From: Flavobacterium sp. BFFFF2
GTDB taxonomy: Bacteria; Bacteroidota; Bacteroidia; Flavobacteriales; Flavobacteriaceae
NCBI GenBank assembly: GCA_002256385.1
Contig: NKJD01000006.1
Location: forward strand, 32,866 to 96,865
DNA length: 64,000 nt
Direction: 5' to 3'
Below, one piece after another: positions 34,258 through 41,952 of the stretch (its first letter is position 1; every line of letters starts with the position of its first letter). Below the pieces are notes generated by a model. It searched no databases. It saw only the letters and a list, made by a program, of their open reading frames with translations, and was not told the origin of the DNA. The translations under genes and the position numbers were made by a program.

Positions 34258-36324
34258 ATGAAAATGATCTTTAAAACTACCCCCAACCATTTTTTAGTCT
34301 TATTATTACTCTTCATCATTGGCGGGTTGAAGGCCCAGACTTTTACCGACAGCAATTTACCCATAGTCCTTATTACGACTGACACTGATCCGGGAACCAG
34401 CCAACCGTATGAAATTGTCGATAGCGGCGTGGTGTTGGGTGCCATGAAAATCATTTACCACACAGATGGTTCCAGAAACTATGTGACTGACCAGAACACC
34501 ACTACTTATTTAAATTATAATGGCCGTTTCAGCATCCAAATTAGGGGTTCTTCGTCGCAAGCGGCACCCAAAAAAGGCTATGGTTTTACCACGCTTTTAT
34601 CGGATAATGTGAGCAACAACAATGTGAAATTACTTGGGATGCCGTCTGAAAATGATTGGATTTTAAATGGTTTGGCCTTTGATCCGTCTTTGATTCGCGA
34701 CTATTTGGCCTACTACATGTCACGTGAAATGGGCAATTACGCATCCCGGACGCAATATTGCGAGGTGGTGGTTAACGGTGAATACATGGGGCTTTATGTG
34801 CTGCAAGAAAAAATAAAAGCAGATTCCAATCGGGTGAATATTCTTAAAATTACAACTGCTGATACAAGCGGCGAGAATTTGACTGGGGGCTACATTACAA
34901 AAGCCGACAAAACGACGGGCGGTGATCCTATTGCTTGGTCTACAGTTCCTTATGTAGGAAGCACGGTGAATTTTATCCATGAGTTGCCAAAGCCTGTCGA
35001 TGTCACAACCGAACAAGGCTCCTATATATATGGGCAATTTACCAGTTTGCAAACCGCCGCAACAGCCAATAACACGAGCTTGTTGAATGGCTACACCACG
35101 GTCATTGATGTGCCTTCTTTTGTCGATTTTATGCTGTCGAACGAATTTGCTGCCAATGTAGATGGCTACCAATTTAGCACCTTTTTTCATAAAGATAGAA
35201 ATGGCAAATTGAGAGCAGGCCCCATTTGGGATTTTAATTTAACCCTTGGCAATGATTTGTTTTCTTGGGGATTTGACAGAAGTAAAACCTATAATTGGCA
35301 ATTTTCGAATTACGACAACGAAGGATCCAAATTTTGGACCGATTTGTTCAATAATTCAACCTTTAAATGTTATTTGTCAAAGCGTTTTCACGAATTGACA
35401 CAAGCTGGAAAGCCCATGAATGCGGCTTTTTTAAACACTTTTATTGACAATACCATTACTTTGATTAGCGAAGCAATGGTTCGTGAAAATCAAAAATGGG
35501 GCACCATTCAGAATAACCCATTGGAAATTGCCAACCTTAAAACGTTTATTACCAATCGCATTGCTTGGATGACCCCGCAATTAGGAAGCTACAATGCCTG
35601 TTATAACATCACTGTTCCGCCGTTGGTTATCACTAAAATTAATTACAACCCTGCTACTTCAGTGTCTTTTCCAGTGAGTAATGACCAAGAATTTATTGAA
35701 ATAACCAATACCGGTGCCGCAACAGTGGATCTTTCAGGGATTTATTTTAAAGAACTTGGCCTCACCTATCAATTCCCATATAATTCAACCATTTCTGGAA
35801 ATTCAAGTTTGTATTTATGTGCGAATTCCAGCATTTTTCAAACCCAAAATGGCATCACCCCTTTTGGACAATATACCAGAAATTTATCAAACAAATCACA
35901 AAAAATAGTGCTGGCAGATGCCTTTGGCAACACCATTGATGAAGTGACGTATTTTGATTCGGCACCGTGGCCCACCGCGCCTGATGGAAATGGCAGTTAT
36001 TTGCAGCTCACAAGCACCAATTTAGACAACAACATCGCTTCCAGTTGGGTGGCAAGCACCACTTCATTGGCTGTACAAGAACCTGTTTATAATGATTCGT
36101 CGGTTGTCATTTATCCAAATCCGGCCAAACAGCAATTGACCATTACCTCAGCAAAAACTATTGATGCTATTGAATTAATGGATGTGTACGGCAAAAAGTT
36201 AGTAGCCACTCAGGTTCATGCTTCCGAAACAAATTTGGACGTTTCATCGTTGTCAGTTGGCATTTACTTCGTGAAAGTGTACAGTGAATTGGGCGTGAAA
36301 ATTGAAAAACTGGTGAAGGAATAG
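34258..36324 (+). CDS. CotH kinase family protein with lamin tail and T9SS type A sorting domain
   Basis: A 688-residue secreted protein. A signal peptide (FLVLLLLFIIGGLKAQ) precedes a CotH-type kinase-like domain at about 25-460: RGSSSQAAPKKGYGFTT, ENDWILNG, LIRDYLAYYMSREMGNYA, GEYMGLYVLQEKIK, and GPIWDFNLTLGND with the metal-binding Asp. CotH proteins are atypical secretory-pathway kinases. A lamin tail domain follows (about 500-620: NDQEFIEITNTGAATVDLSG), then a type A sorting domain (VVIYPNPAKQQLTI to IEKLVKE). The ATG at 34258 fits the signal peptide and a TATATTTG box at 34235-34242; ATG 34264 is an alternative. The longer frame upstream is not coding-like. Confidence 0.92.
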   Translation: MKMIFKTTPNHFLVLLLLFIIGGLKAQTFTDSNLPIVLITTDTDPGTSQPYEIVDSGVVLGAMKIIYHTDGSRNYVTDQNTTTYLNYNGRFSIQIRGSSSQAAPKKGYGFTTLLSDNVSNNNVKLLGMPSENDWILNGLAFDPSLIRDYLAYYMSREMGNYASRTQYCEVVVNGEYMGLYVLQEKIKADSNRVNILKITTADTSGENLTGGYITKADKTTGGDPIAWSTVPYVGSTVNFIHELPKPVDVTTEQGSYIYGQFTSLQTAATANNTSLLNGYTTVIDVPSFVDFMLSNEFAANVDGYQFSTFFHKDRNGKLRAGPIWDFNLTLGNDLFSWGFDRSKTYNWQFSNYDNEGSKFWTDLFNNSTFKCYLSKRFHELTQAGKPMNAAFLNTFIDNTITLISEAMVRENQKWGTIQNNPLEIANLKTFITNRIAWMTPQLGSYNACYNITVPPLVITKINYNPATSVSFPVSNDQEFIEITNTGAATVDLSGIYFKELGLTYQFPYNSTISGNSSLYLCANSSIFQTQNGITPFGQYTRNLSNKSQKIVLADAFGNTIDEVTYFDSAPWPTAPDGNGSYLQLTSTNLDNNIASSWVASTTSLAVQEPVYNDSSVVIYPNPAKQQLTITSAKTIDAIELMDVYGKKLVATQVHASETNLDVSSLSVGIYFVKVYSELGVKIEKLVKE

Positions 36325-36327
36325 TTT

Positions 36328-36505
36328 GAGTCGAAAGTCAAAAGTCAAAAGTCGAAAGTCTTTGAAACTCTTCGAAACTCTTCAATCAAATAGAGGCAAT
36401 AGGCAATAGCCACAAGGCAATAGTTTTTTTGTTTGAAGTTATTTTTATCACTCAATTTTATATCTCAAATCTTTCAATCTTTAAATCCTTCAATCTTTAA
36501 ATCAC
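36328..36505. repeat. Short heptad-type repeat tract before ridA
   Basis: Units related to AAAGTCG/AAAGTCA, then CTTCGAAACT and AATAGGC-type tracts, then CAATCTTTAAATCC units, fill the gap. The same filler types occur at 11.9 and 28.0 kb. No gene seen. Confidence 0.7.
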
Positions 36506-36513
36506 TAAATTTG
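36506..36513 (+). promoter_or_regulatory. -7 box of ridA, directly abutting the start codon
   Basis: TAAATTTG is followed by CTCC and then the ATG at 36518, the same 4-base spacing as at rbfA. A leaderless mRNA is inferred. Confidence 0.65.
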
Positions 36514-36517
36514 CTCC

Positions 36518-36898
36518 ATGAAAACAATCATCCACACCCCCAACGCCCCTGAGCCCATTGGTCCATACAGTCAGGCTGTCATGGCTTACGGCGTTTTATA
36601 CACTTCAGGTCAAATTGCTATTGACCCGAGCACTGGCCATTTGAACATGCCAAACATTGAGGCAGAAACGACCCAAGTGATGCACAACCTGCAAGCGGTT
36701 TTAGAAGCGGCAGGCATGGGGTTTGAGCATGTGGTGAAAACCACCATTTTTTTGAATGACATGGCCGATTTTGCTAAAGTGAATGCCGTTTACGCTACTT
36801 ACTTTGATCCTGCAATGGCACCAGCTCGTGAAACCGTTGCTGTGAAAACTTTGCCCCGCGAAGTGAATGTTGAAATTTCCATGATTGCCACCAAATAA
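36518..36898 (+). CDS. ridA: RidA family reactive intermediate/imine deaminase
   Basis: Hydrolyses reactive enamine/imine intermediates such as 2-aminoacrylate to keto acids. The 126-residue length is exact for the family, with PIGPYSQAV, LYTSGQIAIDP, KTTIFLNDM, the substrate-binding arginine in PARETVAVKTLP and the final VEISMIA. Transcribed from a very close TAAATTTG box. A small gene follows 2 bases later. Confidence 0.96.
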   Translation: MKTIIHTPNAPEPIGPYSQAVMAYGVLYTSGQIAIDPSTGHLNMPNIEAETTQVMHNLQAVLEAAGMGFEHVVKTTIFLNDMADFAKVNAVYATYFDPAMAPARETVAVKTLPREVNVEISMIATK

Positions 36899-36900
36899 GC

Positions 36901-37068
36901 ATGTTTTCACCGAAATTGAAAAAGCGGATTTTTAAGGCGTTGGCCCAAGTAAACAAAAAGATGTTACCCAGTTTGACCGTGCAGCGTTTGGATCCAATCC
37001 AAATGAACAAGACACAAAAAATACTGTTGGCTTGGCGCTACTACGTCACTTGTAGGGCTTTAGATTAG
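36901..37068 (+). CDS. Conserved-looking small basic protein of 55 residues
   Basis: ATG 36901 opens a 55-residue frame two bases after the ridA stop. The product is basic (FSPKLKKRIFKAL, NKKMLPSL) and ends KILLAWRYYVTCRALD. This pattern, a basic N-terminal helix, a PS motif and a final WRY-VT--LD, is one I recall from short Bacteroidota proteins, some of which carry a doubtful SsrA-binding label; that recall is not a search result. The tight spacing to ridA and a 4-base convergent overlap with apt suggest a real gene rather than spacer. No function is assigned. Confidence 0.6.
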   Translation: MFSPKLKKRIFKALAQVNKKMLPSLTVQRLDPIQMNKTQKILLAWRYYVTCRALD

Positions 37069-37580
37069 TAGGTAATTCCTGAAAAGACGGGCACTTCTGG
37101 AAAACGTTGGGCAGCTTGTAAAAAGCCCAATTCAATAATCACATGAACCGCCACGGTGGAAGCCGAAGCCTGCTTGATGAGTTGTTGGGCAGCCAAAGCC
37201 GTTCCTCCGGTGGCCAACACATCGTCGTGAACCAACACGCGTTGGTTGGGTTTTAAAGCATCTTGGTGCATTTCGAGCACATCGGTGCCGTATTCCAACG
37301 CATATTCCACTTGGTACACTGCAGCAGGTAGTTTCCCTTTTTTGCGAATAGGTACAAAAGGACATTGCAAAGCTTGCGCCAATAACATGCCAAACAGAAA
37401 TCCCCTGCTTTCAATTCCTGCTACTGCTTCAATCTGCAATGGCCGTAAAATGTCCGCTTGGTCTTGCACCCATTGGCTGCAAAAAGCAGCATCTTGCAAC
37501 AAAGGCGTAATGTCTTTAAATTGGATGCCTGGCTTTGGAAAGTCAGAAATAGTGCGAATTAATTCATCAATGGAACGCAT
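37065..37580 (-). CDS. apt: Adenine phosphoribosyltransferase
   Basis: Salvages adenine to AMP using PRPP. The 171-residue product has the family features: ISDFPKPGIQFKDITPLL near the N terminus, AGIESRGFLFG, PFVPIRKKGKLP and the PRPP loop VLVHDDVLATGGTA. ATG 37580 (MRSIDELIRT) gives the normal length; the open frame upstream crosses the promoter region of tRNA-Arg. A TATCTTTG box lies at 37603-37610 on the minus strand. The 3' end overlaps the small gene at 36901 by 4 bases. Confidence 0.96.
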   Translation of the reverse strand: MRSIDELIRTISDFPKPGIQFKDITPLLQDAAFCSQWVQDQADILRPLQIEAVAGIESRGFLFGMLLAQALQCPFVPIRKKGKLPAAVYQVEYALEYGTDVLEMHQDALKPNQRVLVHDDVLATGGTALAAQQLIKQASASTVAVHVIIELGFLQAAQRFPEVPVFSGITY

Positions 37581-37639
37581 GAGATTCAGGGAGTTAAGAA
37601 CACAAAGATAATTTTTTAAATCAAACTTTAAAATTTTAC

Positions 37640-37669
37640 TTGTATAGCATAAAAAAATCCATATATTTG
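37640..37669 (+). promoter_or_regulatory. Promoter of tRNA-Arg
   Basis: TTG (37640-37642), a 19-base spacer, then TATATTTG (37662-37669), 12 bases before the tRNA. Spacing is identical to the tRNA-Gly/Leu promoter. Confidence 0.85.
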
Positions 37670-37681
37670 CACCCGCAAAAA

Positions 37682-37755
37682 GGCTTCGTAGCTCAATTGA
37701 ATAGAGCATCAGATTACGGCTCTGAAGGTTATAGGTTTGAATCCTATCGAGGTCA
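37682..37755 (+). tRNA. tRNA-Arg (anticodon ACG)
   Basis: A 74-base tRNA: acceptor GGCTTCG/CGAGGTC with two G-T wobbles, D arm GCTC/GAGC, anticodon stem TCAGA/TCTGA with loop TTACGGC (anticodon ACG, read as inosine-CG), T arm ATAGG-TTTGAAT-CCTAT, discriminator A. CCA not encoded. Confidence 0.95.
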
Positions 37756-37767
37756 CAGATTCATGCA

Positions 37768-37801
37768 AAAAGCAGTACCGAAGGTGCTGCTTTTGTTTTT
37801 T
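37768..37801 (+). terminator. Terminator of tRNA-Arg
   Basis: AAAAGCAGTACC and GGTGCTGCTTTT pair over 12 bases (one G-T) around GAA, followed by GTTTTTT. It starts 12 bases after the tRNA end. Confidence 0.85.
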
Positions 37802-37843
37802 AAAAAAGCGTCAAAAGCTTGCTTTTGTAAGCGTTTAAAAAAC

Positions 37844-37880
37844 AAAAGCAACAAACCCCCTTGGGGTTTTGTTGCTTTTT
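37844..37880. terminator. Second hairpin, source of a duplicated half-sequence
   Basis: AAAAGCAACAAACCCC, CTT, GGGGTTTTGTTGCTTTT form a long stem with one bulged base and a T run. Its right arm with the following GCATGTTCAGAAT recurs at about 38064 and 38165, each time joined to a double hairpin. Confidence 0.75.
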
Positions 37881-37984
37881 GCATGTTCAGAATGGAGCTG
37901 TATAGGATCACGCAAGCGAAGCGCCGCGTAATCCTATTCGTTTTCACTATTGTTCCTTAGTGTATTAGTGAAAAGCTTGCTTTT

Positions 37985-38385
37985 GTAAGTGGCTAAAAAA
38001 TATATGATATATAGAGGAGGAAGTCCAGTGGACTTCCGGAAAGCGAACTTTAGTTCGCAAAAAACCCAAGGGGTTTTGTTGCTTTTAGCATATTCAGAAT
38101 ATATGATATATAGAGGAGGAAGTCCAGTGGGCTTCCGGAAAGCGAACTTTAGTTCGCAAAAACCCAAGGGGTTTTGTTGCTTTTAGCATGTTCAGAATAT
38201 ATGATATATAGAGGAGGACTGCCAGTGGCAGTCAGGTACGCAAGCTTTAGCTTGCCAACTAAAACCTTGATGCCCGTTTGAAATGCAGGTACACAAGCTT
38301 TAGCTTGTGCAAACAAACAGATAAGACTTTCTAATTAAGCCCAGTGGGCTTCAGTTACGCGAACTTTAGCTTGCTCTATTAGTTA
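37985..38385. repeat. Tandem array of double-hairpin elements behind tRNA-Arg
   Basis: Three double hairpins start at 38001, 38099 and 38198, a period of about 98 bases. Each has a TATATGATATATAGAGGAGG lead. The first two have stems GAAGTCC/GGACTTC (second copy one G-T) plus GCGAACT/AGTTCGC; the third has GACTGCC/GGCAGTC plus GCAAGCT/AGCTTGC. Units are separated by the terminator half AACCCAAGGGGTTTTGTTGC. Partial elements follow at 38285-38310 and 38334-38380. No gene. Confidence 0.88.
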
Positions 38386-38387
38386 TA

Positions 38388-38492
38388 AAGTTGAATGTTG
38401 CAAGTTGGAAAGTTGCTCTCCTGCTACAACTTCTTCATTTGCTTGCACAAAGAAATCTGAAAACTTCTTAGATTTATGTCCTGAAAATCGGC
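38388..38492 (+). repeat. Right part of the long composite repeat
   Basis: From GTTGAATGTTGCAAGTTGG through GCTCTCCTGC, CTTGCACAAAGAAATCTG and CTTCTTAGATTTATG this matches the right end of the copies at 39168-39631 and 40450-40917. The left part is missing here, and the gene at 38614 follows. Confidence 0.85.
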
Positions 38493-38613
38493 TGTGGCTG
38501 TTGCCGTAAAGTCTGCCGACTTTGCACAAATGGTTCTACATATTCAGAAAATAGACCTCAACTCCAGTTCCAAATATATAATGGGAAAAATACTAATCCT
38601 TAACAAAAAATTC

Positions 38614-39099
38614 ATGAAAAAACTGAATTTATACCTAGTTAATGTAATAATGCTGTTTGTCTGCAATTGCGGCATTGCGCAAATTAATTCTTCGGAGAAA
38701 AAAGCAACAGAAATGTTGTTAGCATATTATTTAAAACACTTCAAGATTTGGGAAACGACCTCATTGAATTATAGTTCACGATTTAGGAAATTAGATTCCC
38801 TTATGGAAAAAAAATGTACTGTATTGCTTCGAAATAAAGCCACAGAAACATACAGAAATGTTGGAATCGATTTTTTGACTGATGACTCTATTGGAAATTT
38901 AAATGAAAACCTAAAAGTTGAAAAGGATCCAAACATTAAAAATGGTTATATAGTATCTTTTATATCAGATATTCAAACTTACGCAGACACACCAGGTGTT
39001 ATAACAAAAAAACAAATTAAACTGCTAGTAATACTAATTAAGCAAGCGGTTAACTATAAAATAGCTGAAGTGAAAAGATTGTCAATGACCCAAATCTAA
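38614..39099 (+). CDS. Small secreted protein, hypothetical
   Basis: From ATG 38614 a 161-residue protein begins with a signal peptide (MKKLNLYLVNVIMLFVCNCGIAQ). The mature part is Lys/Asn/Thr-rich with ATEMLLAYYLKHFKIWE and a segment around DSLMEKKCTVLLRNK; it faintly resembles secreted DUF3828-type proteins but this is not firm. The open frame continues 40 codons upstream through repeat sequence, which is discounted. AT-rich codon use differs from the housekeeping genes and suggests acquisition. The gene lies between repeat copies. Confidence 0.65.
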   Translation: MKKLNLYLVNVIMLFVCNCGIAQINSSEKKATEMLLAYYLKHFKIWETTSLNYSSRFRKLDSLMEKKCTVLLRNKATETYRNVGIDFLTDDSIGNLNENLKVEKDPNIKNGYIVSFISDIQTYADTPGVITKKQIKLLVILIKQAVNYKIAEVKRLSMTQI

Positions 39100-39167
39100 T
39101 GATTTCAAGGGTAATGTTTAACGTTAATGATTACCTGTTTTTTTAAATCCGAAATGAGGTGATGTTC

Positions 39168-39631
39168 CAAAGTTAGTGATGATATAATTTTCCCACCCAA
39201 CCACCTGAAAACCAATAAAAAAAAGCAGTTTTGATTGTTATCACTTGTCTTTTCGAGCATTGACAAGCTCATAAACACCATGAAATTAGGGATTTAGAAT
39301 ACCCTGCGGGAACTAGGTGCCTGGTTTTAATAGGTGCTGTTCGTAAAAAAACTTTAAACTTTAAACTTTTCAACTTTAAACTAAAATCGCGTGAGGGATG
39401 GCAGTGGCATCCTCCGCCTTGGCGGAGATATAACGGACAGCCCGACCCGTTCCTGAACTAAACCTTCTGTTATTGGAAAAAGTAGTGGAACGGGGCACGC
39501 CCAAAGCTGAGTTGGAAAGTTGAATGTTGCAAGTTGGAAAGTTGCTCTCCTGCTTAAACTTCTTCATTTTCTTGCACAAAGAAATCTGAAAACTTCTTAG
39601 ATTTATGTTCTGAAAATTGGATTTGGCTTTG
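39168..39631 (+). repeat. Long composite repeat, copy 2, with a structured core
   Basis: Order: CCCACCCAACCACCTGAAAAC, CTTGTCTTTTCGAGCATTGAC, CCTGCGGGAACTAGGTGCC, heptad filler (TTAAACT), then a core at 39387-39506 and a right part ending GATTTGGCTTT. The core reads GCGTGAGGGATGGCAGTGG, CATCC, hairpin TCCGCC-TT-GGCGGA, GATATAACGGACAGCCCGA, stem CCCGTTCC/GGAACGGG, GGCACGCCC. The two inner stems change sequence but stay paired in other copies. Confidence 0.88.
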
Positions 39632-39722
39632 ACAGGAAAGTTGGGTGCAATTTGCTATCTGGCTTGTAGAGCAGACACTTGGATTGATGAAAAAATGATG
39701 TTAATTGTAACAGAGGTAGGTG

Positions 39723-39950
39723 ATGGAAACATATAGTTATGAAAGTTTAGCAGGTTTGATATTCTTGTTCTTGATTTGTTTTTATTTTTTAAGAGATTTA
39801 TATTATGAATACAAACGGGAGGGGTTTAAGAATAAATCTATTGTTGGTAAATCAAATTTTATTAGAGGAGTAATGTTATGTTCGACTGGGGTGATAATTT
39901 CGACATTACTCATAATGAAATGTGTATTGCATTTAATTAATAATAAGTAA
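39723..39950 (+). CDS. Small membrane protein, first of a tandem pair
   Basis: A 75-residue protein with two predicted helices (about 8-27 and 50-70) and a charged loop (YYEYKREGFKNKS). It is a paralogue of the protein at 40227: METYSYESL versus METYNYQSL, EYKREGFKNKS versus EYKKEGFRDRS, FIRGVMLCSTGVIIS versus FIRGIMLSSAGVIIS. ATG 39723 is chosen by that match. The 45 bases upstream of both genes are also alike (TTGGATTGAT...AGAGGTA), so the duplication covered the leader. No family recognised. Confidence 0.75.
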   Translation: METYSYESLAGLIFLFLICFYFLRDLYYEYKREGFKNKSIVGKSNFIRGVMLCSTGVIISTLLIMKCVLHLINNK

Positions 39951-40226
39951 TATTTAAAAGCTAATGATGTGGTGGTTTATATGTTCAACAATTGAAAATC
40001 ATCAATAAAATCAAGTTGGATTCCAAGTGTTTTTTAGTTTTAATCTGCTATTAAATTACAAGAAGTTTGGGCTTTGGATCTTTGCGATTTTTTTATGTAT
40101 ATTTAAATTCTATGTCAAAAATTTCATAAAAGAAGGTATGGATTTCGCAATACTGCAATTAAGCTCGCCAAGGTCTGGAATTTGGATTGATAAAATGGAT
40201 GATGTTAATAATAATAGAGGTAAATA

Positions 40227-40457
40227 ATGGAAACATATAACTACCAAAGTTTAATTGTGATATTTGTTTTAATATTATATTCAATTGTTGAAATTAGAAG
40301 GTTATACATTGAATATAAAAAAGAAGGCTTTAGAGATAGATCAAGTATGGATAAATCAATGTTCATAAGAGGAATTATGTTATCCTCCGCTGGAGTTATA
40401 ATTTCAATTATACTTTTCATAAGATGGCTTAATCATTTGGCATTGTTTAAAAGTTAG
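40227..40457 (+). CDS. Small membrane protein, second of a tandem pair
   Basis: A 76-residue paralogue of the preceding gene with the same two-helix layout (about 7-26 and 50-69) and conserved loop EYKKEGFRDRSSMDKSMFIRG. Conservation of the protein sequence despite divergent DNA supports coding. The ATG overlaps the stop of a short upstream frame as TAATG. It is followed at once by copy 3 of the long repeat. Function unknown; a two-helix hairpin topology is inferred. Confidence 0.78.
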   Translation: METYNYQSLIVIFVLILYSIVEIRRLYIEYKKEGFRDRSSMDKSMFIRGIMLSSAGVIISIILFIRWLNHLALFKS

Positions 40458-40917
40458 CGACGCCCTATTTTACCAACCCAACCACCTGAAAACCAACAAA
40501 AAATTGAATCAGTGACGCGTGTTGTCACTTGTCTTTTCGAGCATTGACAAGCTCATAAACACCATGAAATTAGGGATTTAGAATACCCTGCGGGAACTAA
40601 GTGCCTGGTTTTAATAGGTGCTGTTCGTAAAAAAACTTTAAACTTTAAACTTTTCAACTTTAAACTAAAATCGCGTGAGGGATGGCAGTGGCATCCTTTT
40701 GCTTTAGCAAAAGATATAACGGACAGCCCGACCCGTTCCTGAACTGAGTTTTCTTTTATTGGAAAAAGTAGTGGAACGGGGCACGCCCAAAGCTGAGTTG
40801 GAAAGTTGAATGTTGCAAGTTGGAAAGTTGCTCTCCTGCTTAAACTTCTTCATTTTCTTGCACAAAGAAATCTGAAAACTTCTTAGATTTATGTTCTGAA
40901 AATTGGATTTGGCTTTG
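40450..40917 (+). repeat. Long composite repeat, copy 3, with a structured core
   Basis: Near-identical to copy 2 for most of its length. The core at 40672-40792 has TTTTGC-TTTA-GCAAAA in place of copy 2's TCCGCC-TT-GGCGGA hairpin, flanked by the same CATCC and GATATAACGGACAGCCCGA. The CCCGTTCC/GGAACGGG stem is kept while its loop differs by several bases. It starts inside the last codons of the small membrane protein gene. Confidence 0.88.
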
Positions 40918-41055
40918 GCCACAAAGTCGGGCTCCAATAGCCATCAAGCTTGCGGAGCAGGGATATTATCAAAGACAATTTTGGAGCGGGGAATTTCAAT
41001 ATTACTGGATACATCGCTATGGACCATTTTTAACATAGAAATTAAAATAAAGTTT

Positions 41056-41415
41056 ATGCCTCAAGAATTTAAAGCCCCATTAGGATTAAAAGTATTTTTA
41101 GTAGTTGTTGTTATTGTATTGTTTTTTTATAATTTTTATTATGTAGGATATAGACAAAACAAAAACAAGAGTGAGTTTTTTAAGAGAGCTTTCACTACAA
41201 AGGTTATAAGTTCAGATTCGTATGAAGGTCGAACTATTGAATATCAACTTGAAAATGGATTGAAAATATATTTTCTACTGCCAATTGATAGCAAAATCGA
41301 ATTACAAGATCTTGTCCAAAAAAGCAAAGAAACTTACCTATACAATGTGTACAGAAAAAACAATGAAAATGAATATAAATATTATACGACATATAACTTT
41401 GGTAAAATGCAATAA
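41056..41415 (+). CDS. Small membrane-anchored protein, hypothetical
   Basis: From ATG 41056 a 119-residue protein has one helix near the N terminus (LKVFLVVVVIVLFFYNFYYVGY, split here by position 10-31) and a soluble domain with a beta-rich pattern: FTTKVISSDSYEGRTIEYQ, GLKIYFLLPIDSKI, TYLYNVYRK. The domain probably faces the periplasm. The longer frame upstream is repeat-derived. AT-rich codon use as in the neighbouring small genes. No family recognised. Followed directly by repeat copy 4. Confidence 0.68.
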   Translation: MPQEFKAPLGLKVFLVVVVIVLFFYNFYYVGYRQNKNKSEFFKRAFTTKVISSDSYEGRTIEYQLENGLKIYFLLPIDSKIELQDLVQKSKETYLYNVYRKNNENEYKYYTTYNFGKMQ

Positions 41416-41428
41416 AAGGGTATTGTTT

Positions 41429-41800
41429 CAAATTTCGTGATGATGTAATTCTACCCACCCAACCACCTGAAAACCAATAAAAAAAGTAGTTACGAATGTT
41501 ATCACTTCTCTTTTCTGGCGTTGATCTGCTCTTAAATGCAATGAAATATTGGCTTTAAACCAGCTTTCGGGAATAGAACACCTTGCTTTAGAAGCAGGTA
41601 TTCGAAAAAAAACTTTCAACATTCAACATTACAAACTTGAAACAAAATCCCGCGTGAGGGATGGCAGTGGCATCCTTTTGCTTTAGCAAAAGATATAACG
41701 GACAGCCCGACCCGTTCCTGAACTGAGTTTTCTTTTATTGGAAAAAGTAGTGGAACGGGGCACGCCCAAAACTAAGTTGAAAGTTGTAATGTCAAAAGTT
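41429..41800 (+). repeat. Long composite repeat, copy 4 (left flank of the mutagenesis cassette)
   Basis: A more diverged left part (ACCCACCCAACCACCTG, TGATCTGCTC) and different heptad filler (TTCAACATTCAACATTAC) precede a core at 41650-41770 nearly identical to copy 3, again with TTTTGC-TTTA-GCAAAA. The right part is replaced after about 41800. The copy at 47135-47490 lies in opposite orientation on the far side of the repressor-polymerase genes. Confidence 0.85.
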
Positions 41801-41952
41801 GTAAAGTTGCGCGCTCAGTCAATCTTATTTTTTATTTTACGCAACTTAGTCTGGAGACTACAAAACATTACATCCTGAAAAACAGCAGTCACTATTGTTG
41901 CAAAGTCATGGATTGCGGCGTGTTTACATCCCCCATCACCCCCCACCTAATC

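Noticed and set aside
37640-37960. Plus-strand frame of 106 residues through tRNA-Arg and its terminators
   Set aside because: The frame consists of tRNA and hairpin sequence only.
38388-41800. Integron cassette array
   Set aside because: Repeats are 370-470 bases with internal heptads, not attC-like, and no tyrosine integrase is in the window.
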